Below are positions 7,363-14,883 of a DNA stretch of 21,196 bases, piece after piece. Location: NCBI GenBank assembly GCA_946626265.1, contig CAMOUE010000015.1, positions 1 through 21,196 on the forward strand, written 5' to 3'. Made by a program: the position numbers and the translations under genes. Within the stretch, counting starts at the first letter, position 1, and every line of letters begins with the position of its first letter. The DNA is from an uncultured Eggerthellaceae bacterium (GTDB lineage: Bacteria > Actinomycetota > Coriobacteriia > Coriobacteriales > Eggerthellaceae). A model generated the notes under the pieces. It worked only from the letters and a program-made list of their open reading frames with translations. It did not search any database and was not told the origin of the DNA.

Positions 7363-8202
7363 ATGATGGAGAAAACGGAACAAATGCAGGACGTCTTGCA
7401 GCTCGAAGCGCTGACGTTGTCCCGCGCCTATCTGTACACGCTGTTCCACAAGCTGTTCGGCGGCGCTCCCGACGAAGACGTGCTCGACGCGTTGCTTGGC
7501 CCCGTGACGGCCGACGTGGTAGATGAGTACTCTGCGGCAAGCGAAGAGCTCCAGGCGTTCGGAGGTTTTCTCGAGTCGCTGCGCGATGTCGTTCGCGCGG
7601 GGCTCCTCGACAACGCGAAAGACGAGTACACGCGCGTGTTCGTCGGGCCGCTCGCCCTTCCGGCCTCGCCGTACGAGTCTCCCTATACGGGGGCTCACGA
7701 CATGGCGACGTTCCAGCAAAACACGCTCGACGTGAGGGCGATCTACAGGAGCTGTAACTTGCGCGTGCGTCGCGAGCAAGCCGTGCCCGACGACCACGTT
7801 GCGCTCATGTGCGCGTTCGCGGCCGAGGTCTCGAAGAGAGCCCTGAAAGCGCTTCGCTCGGGCGACTACGACGGCTTTTCCGCCCTGTTGCGCGAACAGC
7901 ATTCGTTTGCGACCGCCCATTTGGCCAACTGGCTGGGCGTGTATGCGACGGGCGTCCGAAACTCCAAGGCGGGCTCACAAGCCGTGATGTACCCGCAGCT
8001 CCTCGAAGCGCTCGATGCTTTCGTCCGCTCTGATGTCGAGTTCTTGGCAGAGTCCGCTTACTGGGCCGAAAGCCAGGAGGCGCCCTCGGAGCGGCCGTCT
8101 GACTGCGCGCCGGAGCTCGCCGACGCGCAATCGGCGCTCGACGCGCTCGAACAGCTTCGCCCGTTCGGCATCCAAGACAACGAACTTGTCCCTGCAAACT
8201 AA
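7363..8202 (+). CDS. TorD/DmsD-like molybdoenzyme chaperone
   Basis: This 279-aa, mostly helical cytoplasmic protein should bind the TAT signal of the 3831-6701 product and hold it until its cofactor is inserted. Family signatures are visible: DEYTRVFVGP (residues 88-96) followed by SPYESPYTG, and PDDHVALMC (142-150), the PDH-like motif. It is longer than typical TorD/DmsD (about 200 aa) because of a C-terminal tail after about residue 225. ATG codons at 7363 and 7366 are both possible and the ribosome site is weak (GGAAACG), which would fit the low dose needed for a chaperone. It sits in the operon between the Fe-S subunit and the anchor. Confidence 0.85.
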   Translation: MMEKTEQMQDVLQLEALTLSRAYLYTLFHKLFGGAPDEDVLDALLGPVTADVVDEYSAASEELQAFGGFLESLRDVVRAGLLDNAKDEYTRVFVGPLALPASPYESPYTGAHDMATFQQNTLDVRAIYRSCNLRVRREQAVPDDHVALMCAFAAEVSKRALKALRSGDYDGFSALLREQHSFATAHLANWLGVYATGVRNSKAGSQAVMYPQLLEALDAFVRSDVEFLAESAYWAESQEAPSERPSDCAPELADAQSALDALEQLRPFGIQDNELVPAN

Positions 8203-8223
8203 GCTATAGGATGGTTGATACAC

Positions 8224-8976
8224 ATGATCTCTGAATTCCCCTTGATGGTCTTCACCGTGCTCACGGGCATAGCTGCCGGTGCGTACGTCGGAGCCGCGTT
8301 GTTCCCCAAGAAGGGCGAAGACGCCAAGCCGTGGCTGTTCCCGCTTATCGCGTTGATCCTCGTCGCCGTCGGCGGGCTGTCCGCCATGGGACACCTCGGC
8401 CGCCCGGCCATGGTGCTCAACGTGCTCAACAACCCCACGTCCTCCTTGACGATGGAGGGTATGACGTCCGGCCTGCTCGCCGTCGTCGCAATCGTCGACA
8501 TGGCGCTGGGCTTCTCGAAGAAGCAGGCTAACCGCGCCGTTCGCATCGTGGGTGCCGTGGTGGGCGTCGTCTGCATGTGCGTGGTGACGATGGCGTACGC
8601 GACGAGCTACGGTAACGTCGCATGGACTGCGGCCCCGACCTACCCCCTGTTCATCCTCGGCGACCTCGCGACGGGCGTGGCCCTCTGGATGGCGTTCGCC
8701 GATATGCCCAACAAGCCGCTCGCGTCTACTTCGGCGGTGCTGAGCCTGCTGTTTGCGGCCGTGCTCGTCTGGCAGGCGGTTACGTTCGCGGGTCTCTCGC
8801 AGCCCGGCATGGGCCAAATCGTCGCAGGCGCGGTCTTTGCGCTCGCCGGAGCGGTGGGCGCGTACGCCACGGCTTCCACCAAGCTCTGGAACACCGCGGG
8901 CAAGGTGGTGTTCGTGCTGCTCGTCATCGCCCTCGTGCTCTCGCGCTACGGCTTCTACATGGCAAGCATAATCTAG
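8224..8976 (+). CDS. DmsC-like membrane anchor subunit
   Basis: This 250-aa integral membrane protein has about eight hydrophobic helices. The opening EFPLMVFTVLTGIAAGAYVG and the following SAMGHLGRPAMVLNVLNN are typical of DmsC, where the histidine and this loop lie near the quinol site. It would oxidise menaquinol and feed the Fe-S subunit. I chose ATG at 8224 because AGGATGG lies nine bases upstream; a TTG at 8215 is also in frame. It is the last gene of the operon, followed closely by two stem-loops, the second a strong terminator. Confidence 0.85.
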   Translation: MISEFPLMVFTVLTGIAAGAYVGAALFPKKGEDAKPWLFPLIALILVAVGGLSAMGHLGRPAMVLNVLNNPTSSLTMEGMTSGLLAVVAIVDMALGFSKKQANRAVRIVGAVVGVVCMCVVTMAYATSYGNVAWTAAPTYPLFILGDLATGVALWMAFADMPNKPLASTSAVLSLLFAAVLVWQAVTFAGLSQPGMGQIVAGAVFALAGAVGAYATASTKLWNTAGKVVFVLLVIALVLSRYGFYMASII

Positions 8977-8984
8977 CTGCACCT

Positions 8985-9005
8985 TGGCGGCGCGAAACGC
9001 CGCCA
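8985..9005 (+). other. Perfect 8-bp stem-loop after the reductase operon
   Basis: TGGCGGCG pairs with CGCCGCCA around the loop CGAAA, nine bases past the anchor stop codon. No T-tract follows, so it may protect the 3' end rather than terminate. Confidence 0.55.
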
Positions 9006-9017
9006 TCCCTCTACTCC

Positions 9018-9055
9018 CCGGGGGCCGCCGAGCAGTCGGCGGCCCCCGGCGTTTT
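9018..9055 (+). terminator. Strong intrinsic terminator of the exported reductase operon
   Basis: A perfect 14-bp GC-rich stem (9018-9031 with 9036-9049) closes a GCAG tetraloop and is followed by CGTTTT. On the minus strand there is no T-tract, so it appears to serve the plus-strand operon only. Confidence 0.88.
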
Positions 9056-9125
9056 GCGCGGTCCGCTCGCGAGGTTTCGGCTTGCGGCGATTCGGGCCGC
9101 GGAGGCTCGCCCGCAAGTGGCTCGC

Positions 9126-9749
9126 CTAGAGCGGCTTGTCCGAGAGCGCGCGGTGCACTTCGCCATCGCCGAGCTCGAGCACGCGCACCTCGTCGCCGGC
9201 ACGCACGATACCCGGCTCGACGACCCACCCGAAGATGCCCTCGCGCGGGAAGATGCAATCGCCGGCGAGATAGTAGATTGCACAGCGCGTATGGCAGACC
9301 TTGCCGATTTGCGAAACCTCGACGGTGGCCGTGCCGACTTTCAGGCGCGTGCCGAGCGGCATCCCCTTGATGTTGATGCCCTGGGTCGTGATGTTCTCGG
9401 CGAAATCTCCAAAGCCTACGTCCAAGCCGTGGTCGCGCGCGACCTGAATCGATTCCTCGGCCAGGAATGACACCTGACGATGCCAATCGCCGGCATGTGC
9501 GTCGTCGGCGACGCCGTAGTCGCTCACGAGCTCGATAGAGCCTGACGTGGCCGGTTTCTTGCGCGTCCCTTTGCGGGCGGACGTGTTCACCGAGAGCACC
9601 CTGCCCACGTCGCCTTCCTTGGGTGCCGGCCCTTGGTCGGATTCCATCAGGGGGTTGTCGATGCCGAGGTCCTCGGCGAGCGCTTTGGCCGTCTCGTTCT
9701 CCTTGATTTCAGGTTTGATTTTTGCGCAATCGGCGCTGACGTCAGTCAT
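9126..9749 (-). CDS. MOSC-domain protein (molybdenum cofactor sulfurase C-terminal type)
   Basis: This 207-aa protein has a charged N-terminal extension (residues 1-45) and a MOSC beta-barrel from about 48 to 195. Visible features are the opening GRVLSVNTSARKGTRKKP, then HAGDWHRQVSFLAEE, and the cysteine region IGKVCHTRCAIY with C152, C156 and C165, followed by FPREGIFGWVVEPG. MOSC domains are thought to carry sulfur or handle the molybdenum cofactor. In bacteria this form is often linked to MogA/MoaB-type proteins. The start at 9749 has AGAAAGG upstream; a longer frame to 10217 runs back through the leader and the SDR remnant and is rejected. Its presence beside three molybdoenzymes suggests a role in cofactor maturation. 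Confidence 0.85.
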   Translation of the reverse strand: MTDVSADCAKIKPEIKENETAKALAEDLGIDNPLMESDQGPAPKEGDVGRVLSVNTSARKGTRKKPATSGSIELVSDYGVADDAHAGDWHRQVSFLAEESIQVARDHGLDVGFGDFAENITTQGINIKGMPLGTRLKVGTATVEVSQIGKVCHTRCAIYYLAGDCIFPREGIFGWVVEPGIVRAGDEVRVLELGDGEVHRALSDKPL

Positions 9750-9871
9750 CCGTTGCACCTTTCTCTGGGGCGACGTAGCGGCTGCCACCTCGCTACGCCC
9801 GGTGCAAGGATAAGGTCTCGCGCTCCGCTGCACGACGGAAGGGCCTTGAGGCACGCGAGTAATACTTGGCG
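9750..9871 (-). promoter_or_regulatory. Structured 5' leader of the MOSC gene, candidate RNA regulator
   Basis: From the predicted start near 9871 the leader is about 120 nt and folds by eye into two modules. The first is closed by CTCGCG/CGCGAG (9854-9859 with 9817-9822) around two short inner hairpins. The second is a long hairpin with CGTAGCG/CGCTACG (9791-9797 with 9774-9780) and an outer helix TTGCACC/GGTGCAA (9801-9807 with 9753-9759). The outer helix takes in the GG of the AGAAAGG ribosome site, so it could block translation. The cofactor-related gene makes a molybdenum-cofactor or metal sensor conceivable, but I cannot match a known riboswitch consensus. Confidence 0.45.
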
Positions 9872-9877
9872 CAGAAT

Positions 9878-9905
9878 ATTCTAACAGAAAACACTTCGAG
9901 GGCAA
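9878..9905 (-). promoter_or_regulatory. Predicted sigma70-type promoter of the MOSC gene
   Basis: On the minus strand TTGCCC (9900-9905) is followed by 16 bp and TAGAAT (9878-9883). This has the same architecture as the LysR promoter at 3749-3776. The -10 overlaps a perfect 10-bp palindrome, AGAATATTCT (9873-9882). Confidence 0.5.
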
Positions 9906-10508
9906 GTGGCTGCGGGTCCTGAGCATCTGGGTTCGGGGGGTGGAAGCGGTTTTCTGGGCAGCTTCGTGGTGCGCGATGCGGCCGAGCATATTCCGACGAG
10001 CATCGTGCGACCGGCGCAAATCGTGGGCGACGCGGAAACCGGTTTCGTAGCCACGTTCAACACGCTGTACTACCCTCTGAAATTGTACCTGAAGGGCCAG
10101 CTTCCCGTGATTCCTGTATCCGCCAGCCAGAAGCTCAACATGGTGCCGGTCGATTATGTTTCGCGTATCGTCGTGCGCGCGTTGCTCGATTCCAACAAGG
10201 CGTGGCGCATGCCGCACGGCGACATCATGAGCATCATGATCAAGATGGCCGATGCTTCGATCGGCTCGTATGACGGGCGTGCGTTCGACAAGCCGCTCAT
10301 CGATTCGGATTGGGAGACGATAGCGCGCGCGGTCGACGTGTCCTACGAGGTGCTCGAGGCTATGAGCGTGTCGCGCGCCTCGCGGCGGCGAGCGCGGGAT
10401 AGCGCGTTTAAAGCCTCAGGCCGGGAGCCTCGATATCCCCGGCTAAACCTTACACGTCGGCGGATTCGCCGGCGCGGCGTTCGCGGTCGGCGGAAGCCGA
10501 TCGGATGA
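9906..10508 (+). pseudogene. Remnant of an extended SDR / NAD-binding reductase gene
   Basis: The open frame contains a recognisable middle-to-late piece of an extended short-chain dehydrogenase of the male-sterility/NAD_binding_4 type. IPTSIVRPAQIVGDAETG (around 9990-10046) is followed by a LYYPLKLYLKGQLPVIP segment and KLNMVPVDYVSRIVVRALL. The Rossmann nucleotide-binding N-terminus (GxxGxxG) and the catalytic YxxxK are missing upstream. After about residue 100 the sequence no longer resembles the family, and the last 45 residues are an arginine-rich, non-coding-looking translation. There is no ribosome site before the GTG at 9906. I read this as a decayed gene fragment; a short functional protein is unlikely. 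Confidence 0.6.
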
Positions 10509-11256
10509 GCCCCGCGACGATGCCGAGGACCGTGACGGACAGGTACACGCAGAGGACCGTGACGAACGGGATGGGCGTGATGCCCATGAGCAGGACCTCG
10601 AACGTCTCGTACGCGGCTTGGCCGGCTGCGAACAGAGACACGATGAAGCCGCCGTTGTTCATAATCGGCGCTCCGTCGAGGTTGAACGCCGCCATGAGGG
10701 CCCCCACGACGATGAAGGCGATGAGCAGGACGGGAACCGGCGCCTTCGTGGCGAGCAGGATGGCTTCCGCGACGAGCGCTATGAGGCCGCCGACGACGAA
10801 CGCGAGCAAGGTGTCTGCGAGCGCACCCATCTGGGCCGCCTCGAACGAGAGCTCGAGCGATCCGTGGGTGGCATAGAACAGGATGGCGCTCAACGCGACC
10901 GAGACGAGCGCCCCCGTGCCGAGCACGCGCAGGGGGAGGCCCGCGCCCGCCTTCGCGGCGGCGCCTGCGCTTCCCGTCTTCATCCTCGTGCCGAACGTCA
11001 CGCCGCCGATCGCGATCACCATGCCGCTAATCGGGATGGTGACGCCCATGGTGGTGTATTCTTCGAGCTTCGACGAGGCGCCCGTAACGAACAGCGCGAG
11101 GCCGAGCACGCCCATAGTCACCATGGTGAGTGGATTCACGAGCGCGTTGCCCTGTCCGAGGGCGGCGCTCCAGGCGAAGATGAACAGCTGTCCGGCGACG
11201 CTGAACAATCCGCCGAGCAGAAATGCGTGGGGCAGGCTTGTCTTAGGTTCTTTCAT
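10450..11256 (-). CDS. SpoVAC/SpoVAE-like tandem membrane protein
   Basis: This 268-aa integral membrane protein resembles two fused SpoVA units. The first (residues 9-80) shows HAFLLGGLFSVAGQLFIF, then VTGASSKLEEYTTMGVTIPISG, which follows the SpoVAC pattern AFLxGGLxxxxGQ and LTGxGxxxKLxxxAGAGxxVPITG. The second (about 145-225) repeats LLAFVVGGLIALVAEAILL with a further pair of helices. In spore formers SpoVA proteins build the dipicolinate channel. Coriobacteriia do not sporulate, so a different transport role is implied. AAGGAAG lies eight bases before the ATG. The 3' side has a short GCCGGG/CCCGGC hairpin with only a few T residues. The family call is from motif reading by eye. Confidence 0.65.
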   Translation of the reverse strand: MKEPKTSLPHAFLLGGLFSVAGQLFIFAWSAALGQGNALVNPLTMVTMGVLGLALFVTGASSKLEEYTTMGVTIPISGMVIAIGGVTFGTRMKTGSAGAAAKAGAGLPLRVLGTGALVSVALSAILFYATHGSLELSFEAAQMGALADTLLAFVVGGLIALVAEAILLATKAPVPVLLIAFIVVGALMAAFNLDGAPIMNNGGFIVSLFAAGQAAYETFEVLLMGITPIPFVTVLCVYLSVTVLGIVAGLIRSASADRERRAGESADV

Positions 11257-11623
11257 AAGCGGTCTTCCTTCTCAATCGGTGCGGTAATCGTATCAACGAC
11301 GCCCGCTTTCCAATCCCGTTGTTGTATTGAAACGCGCGCCCTTTGGCTTAAGGCTTTGTGCCTGAAATCGCAAAAGACCAGGAAAACGCCTAATACTTCC
11401 GTACTGATGGCCAAAATGGCGTCATATCTACGTCCTGAAAACCCACTCTCCATTACCCATGGGGGATTCCGTCGCGCGGTGCGCACGTAGAGTGGTCGCA
11501 TCGGAATTGTGTGGCTTGGACGCGTAGTCACTTCCCCGTACAGATCATGAGTGTGCGGGAAGAGGGCGGAGTGAGTACATCAAGGCCGAAAAGTCAGACT
11601 GACGAGAATCGAGAGGAGAGAGC
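11257..11623. promoter_or_regulatory. Divergent regulatory region between the SpoVA-like gene and the second molybdoenzyme operon
   Basis: This 367-bp gap has no convincing gene. It holds CATTACCCATG (11451-11461), 173 bp before the molybdoenzyme ATG and similar in sequence and distance to CATACCCATG at 19689-19698. A stem-loop CTTCCC...GGGAAG spans 11531-11562. A leader block AGACTGACGAGA then GAGAGGAG (11596-11618) is also shared with the paralogous gene. TGATGGCC-AAAAT-GGCGTCA (about 11405-11424) is an imperfect dyad. No good sigma70 promoter is seen toward the molybdoenzyme, which would fit activator control. Confidence 0.45.
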
Positions 11624-14017
11624 ATGTCTGAAACGACAGTCGAGTACATCTGGGGGGAGACGAACGGCAAGAAGTACAAGCGTGGTTCGCGCCTGCCGAA
11701 GGCCGAGAACCCGGCTCCTGCCGCAAAGACCCCCGATGTTCCTTGGACGTGGGAAGAGGACGGCATGACCGTCATCCGTGGCACGGCGCGTTCGGCACCG
11801 GGCTGCCACAACGTGTGCGGCATTCTGTCTTACGTCAAGGACGGCAAGCTGGTCAAGGTCGAGGGCGACCCCGAGGATCCCTACAACCAGGGTCGTCTGT
11901 GCAGCCGCTGCCTGTGCATCCCTGATTACGTGTACAGCCCCGAGCGTCTGCAGTACCCGATGAAGCGCGCCCGCGAAGACCGCGGCAAAGATAAATTCGA
12001 GCGCATCACCTGGGACGAGGCCTACGACATCATCGTCGAGAACTTCAAGCGCATCGCCGATGAGTACGGCGTCGACAAGATCGCCTGCTGCCAGGGCACT
12101 GGCCGCGACATCCACCAGGTCACCCGCGTGAACGCCTCCATGGGTTCCCCGAACGAGGGCGTTCCGTACTTCGCCGGCAACTCCTGCTACCTGCCGCGCA
12201 TCGCGTCGATGGCCTGCATGTTGGGCGACCCGTGCGTCATGGACTGCTCGCAGTTCCTGCCGCAGCGCTACGACGACCCGCGCTACGTCGTCCCCGAGTA
12301 CTGCATCATCTGGGGCCATCAGCCCTTCTACTCCAACGCCGACGGCTTCTACGGTCACTGGATCACCGACCTCATGAAGCGCGGCATGAAGGTCGCCGTC
12401 GTCGACCCGCAGCTCACCTGGATCGCCGCCAAGGCCGGCGAGGACTGGCTGCAGGTCCGTCCCGGCGGTGACGGCGCGCTTGCCATGGCCATGCTGAAGG
12501 TCATCTGCGATGAGAAGCTCTACGACGAGGAATTCTGCGACCTCTGGGTCTACGGTCTCGAGGCCGTGTGCGAGCGCGTCGCCGAGATGGACCTCGACGA
12601 TCTGTGCGAGAAGGCCTGGGTCGCCAAGGAAGACGTCGTCCGCGTGGCCCGCACCTACGCGACCAGCAAGCCCACTGCAATCCAGTGGGGCGTTGCGCTC
12701 GACCAGCAGACCGGCGGCCAGCAGGCTGCCCACGCGATCACCGCGCTGTGGTGCATCACCGGCAACCTCGACGTGCCGGGCGGCAACGTCATCGGCCAGT
12801 CCTGCTGGGGCATCGACCAGCCGAACTGGGTCGGCACCTGGGACTACGACGAGCTCATGACCCCCGAAGAGGCCGCCAAGCGCATCGGCATCGAGCGTTA
12901 CCCGATGTTCGCCGTCGGCTTCAAGAACCTCTCCTCCAACGCCACCATCGAGGCGTGGCAGCGCGGCGAGATCCCCATCCGCGGTGCCTACTTCGTCACC
13001 AACAACTTCCTGGCCACCATGGGCGCGCAGGCGATCACCCAGCTCGAGTGGTACAAGCAGCTCGAGTTCGCGGTTGTCCAGGACCTGTTCATGACCCCGA
13101 CGATGATGGCCCTGGCCGACGTCGTCCTGCCGGCAGCCACCTACGAGGAGCGCAACGGCTTCGGCGGCCTGAACCCGTACCGCATCTCCTGCATCAACAA
13201 GGCCATCGAGCCCGTCGGCGAGACCAAGGCCGACAACACGATCTTCCTGGAGCTCGGCAAGCGCCTCGTCGAGGCCATCAAGCCCGAGAACGCCGACATC
13301 GGATGGCCGTGGGACTCCGTCGAGGAGATGTGGGATTACGCTCTCGAGGACGGCGGCTTCACGTGGGAAGAGCTGCGTGAGAGCACGTGGAAGTACCCCG
13401 AGTTCGAGTACCGCAAGTACGAGAAGGGCCTGCTGCGCCCGGACGGCCAGGTGGGCTTCTCCACCGAGACCGGCCGCGCCGAGATCTACTCGATGGTCTT
13501 CCATCACACCTCCTGGTCGGGTCTCGACCCGCTGCCCAGCTACGTCGAGCCCGTCGAGTCGCCGTACAGCGCGCCCGAGGACGTCGAGGAGTACCCGCTC
13601 ATCGTTTCGTCCGGCGCCCGCGTACCGCACTTCTTCCACTCCGAGCAGCGCCAGATTCCGAAGCTGCGCGCCCTGCATCCGGACCCCCTGTGCTGGATTC
13701 ACCCGGATACCGCTAAGGAATACGGCATCGAGGACGGCGAGTGGTTCTGGCTCGAGAACAAGCACGGCAAGTGCAAGTACAAGGCCCACTACGACATCGG
13801 CCGCGACCCGCGCGTGCTCATGTGCGAACACGGCTGGTGGTTCCCCGAGCGCAAGGATCAGGCCGAGGAGAACACCGAAAACGAGATGGACGGTCTGTTC
13901 GGCGTGTTCGAGTCGCAGATTAACAACCTGGTCCCGTTCGATGCTGGCGTCTCCGGCTTCGGCTCGAACTACAAGGCCATGATGTGCAAGATCTACCGCG
14001 ACGGCGACCAGGCCTAA
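11624..14017 (+). CDS. Cytoplasmic molybdopterin (bis-PGD) oxidoreductase with altered Fe-S motif
   Basis: This 797-aa catalytic subunit belongs to the DMSO reductase superfamily but has no TAT signal, so it acts in the cytoplasm. Residues 47-100 hold the Fe-S region: the usual first cysteine is Ala58 (APGCHNVCG), leaving C61 and C65, while the distal site reads LCSRC with C93 and C96. KFERITWDEAYD (124-135) is typical, and Cys188 in GNSCYLPR is the likely molybdenum ligand position. The start has GAGAGGAG upstream. Ferredoxin, amidohydrolase-like and MFS genes follow. The arrangement recalls cytoplasmic catechol dehydroxylase and transhydroxylase/acetylene hydratase relatives, but the substrate is unknown. 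A paralogue, by eye close to half identical over the compared region, begins at 19858. Confidence 0.9.
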   Translation: MSETTVEYIWGETNGKKYKRGSRLPKAENPAPAAKTPDVPWTWEEDGMTVIRGTARSAPGCHNVCGILSYVKDGKLVKVEGDPEDPYNQGRLCSRCLCIPDYVYSPERLQYPMKRAREDRGKDKFERITWDEAYDIIVENFKRIADEYGVDKIACCQGTGRDIHQVTRVNASMGSPNEGVPYFAGNSCYLPRIASMACMLGDPCVMDCSQFLPQRYDDPRYVVPEYCIIWGHQPFYSNADGFYGHWITDLMKRGMKVAVVDPQLTWIAAKAGEDWLQVRPGGDGALAMAMLKVICDEKLYDEEFCDLWVYGLEAVCERVAEMDLDDLCEKAWVAKEDVVRVARTYATSKPTAIQWGVALDQQTGGQQAAHAITALWCITGNLDVPGGNVIGQSCWGIDQPNWVGTWDYDELMTPEEAAKRIGIERYPMFAVGFKNLSSNATIEAWQRGEIPIRGAYFVTNNFLATMGAQAITQLEWYKQLEFAVVQDLFMTPTMMALADVVLPAATYEERNGFGGLNPYRISCINKAIEPVGETKADNTIFLELGKRLVEAIKPENADIGWPWDSVEEMWDYALEDGGFTWEELRESTWKYPEFEYRKYEKGLLRPDGQVGFSTETGRAEIYSMVFHHTSWSGLDPLPSYVEPVESPYSAPEDVEEYPLIVSSGARVPHFFHSEQRQIPKLRALHPDPLCWIHPDTAKEYGIEDGEWFWLENKHGKCKYKAHYDIGRDPRVLMCEHGWWFPERKDQAEENTENEMDGLFGVFESQINNLVPFDAGVSGFGSNYKAMMCKIYRDGDQA

Positions 14018-14036
14018 GGTGAGAGGGGATTTCGAA

Positions 14037-14381
14037 ATGACTATGCAAGGCATTTTGGTTGATGTGAACTACTGCACCGGTTGCGAAGCTTGCGTGCTGG
14101 CCTGCCAGCAGGAGCTCGGCTACACCGAGAACGAGTTCGGCATCAAGGTTCAGAAATTCGGCCCGTGGCAGATCGAAGAGGGCAAGAAGCACTACCAGTA
14201 CGACTTCCTGCCGTACTTCACCGAGTGGTGCGACTTGTGCGCGGAACGCACCGGCAAGGGCAAGAAGCCGAGCTGCGTGCAGCATTGCCAGGCGCAGTGC
14301 CTCGAGTGGGGCCCCGTCGACGAGCTCGCGAAGCAGATCGACAGCCCGAAGAAGATTCTCTTCCCGATCAAGGAAGCGTAA
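14037..14381 (+). CDS. Two-cluster ferredoxin partner of the cytoplasmic molybdoenzyme
   Basis: This 114-aa Fe-S protein presumably delivers electrons to, or forms a small subunit with, the 11624-14017 product. The N-terminal site is the standard C13-x2-C16-x2-C19-x3-C23. The second group is C65-x2-C68, then C80 and C84 (with C88 spare), the wide-spaced DmsB-type pattern. It is much shorter than the four-cluster subunit at 6716-7294 and lacks two modules. ATG at 14037 was chosen over a GTG at 14019: GAGAGGGG sits before it, in a start region nearly identical to that of the other Fe-S gene. It begins 19 bp after the catalytic subunit. Confidence 0.9.
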   Translation: MTMQGILVDVNYCTGCEACVLACQQELGYTENEFGIKVQKFGPWQIEEGKKHYQYDFLPYFTEWCDLCAERTGKGKKPSCVQHCQAQCLEWGPVDELAKQIDSPKKILFPIKEA

Positions 14382-14408
14382 AGCCGTTCGGCAAGCACTT
14401 AGGTTCTA

Positions 14409-14448
14409 CCGGGGAAGGCCGCAAACCCAGTCGTAGCGGCCTCCCCCG
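14409..14448 (+). other. Intercistronic stem-loop after the ferredoxin gene
   Basis: The arms 14410-14422 and 14436-14448 form twelve base pairs with one A-C mismatch around a 13-nt loop. No T-tract follows. Two smaller hairpins come after it: CCCGC-AGAAA-GCGGG (14464-14478) and TCCCA-AGGC-TGGGA (14489-14502). Confidence 0.55.
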
Positions 14449-14532
14449 AAAAGACAACCACGTCCCGCAGAAAGCGGGGCAGATGGACTCCCAAGGCTGG
14501 GAAGCGGGCCATCAGAGAGAGGAATGATAGTT

Positions 14533-14712
14533 ATGCCTACAGCAGATATCGTCGAGCGTCTCGCGAACATTGACGTGCGCGCCCCCCGTGAGTTCAGCCA
14601 CACCGTGCCCGAGTGGGCCAAGGAGAACGGCCGCATCGACTGGCGCGTCCGCAACTCCGAGAACATGAAGAAGATGAAGGCTGGCGAGGTCACCCCCATC
14701 TACGAGAAGTAA
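14533..14712 (+). CDS. 59-aa conserved-looking small protein, unknown
   Basis: The protein is small and soluble with mixed charge: MPTADIVERLANIDVRAPRE at the start, a central HTVPEWAKENGRIDWRVRN, and a lysine-rich tail ending in TPIYEK. No cysteines, membrane segment or known motif are seen. ATG at 14533 was chosen because AGAGAGGAA is spaced correctly for it, whereas the in-frame ATG at 14524 nearly touches that site. It is flanked by stem-loop-rich gaps of about 150 bp on each side, inside the molybdoenzyme operon. It could be an accessory subunit or assembly factor of the enzyme; this is inference from position only. Confidence 0.65.
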   Translation: MPTADIVERLANIDVRAPREFSHTVPEWAKENGRIDWRVRNSENMKKMKAGEVTPIYEK

Positions 14713-14736
14713 CCCAAGCGGTTCAGACTAGGCGCC

Positions 14737-14762
14737 TGCCGCCCGACCCGCCCAGGGCGGCA
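14737..14762 (+). other. Intercistronic stem-loop after the 59-aa gene
   Basis: TGCCGCCC pairs perfectly with GGGCGGCA around a 10-nt loop. No T-tract follows, so read-through into the amidohydrolase-like gene is expected. Confidence 0.6.
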
Positions 14763-14883
14763 TGGCGAATCCACGGGGCGGGAGTGGTGGCTTACCCCGT
14801 CGTTACTGGTGAACACCGGACCCTGCGAAGAGGACATTCGCGACCGATACGTCCGGTTTCGAGATTTCCTAAGGAGGAAACAC

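Noticed and set aside
9126..10217. N-terminally extended version of the MOSC protein
   Set aside because: The extension runs through the predicted promoter, the structured leader and the SDR remnant. The start at 9749 has a ribosome site and fits the domain.
11594..14053. Long open frame of about 820 codons opposite the second molybdoenzyme gene
   Set aside because: It is a mirror artefact of the codon bias of the sense gene, with low-complexity composition and no ribosome site.
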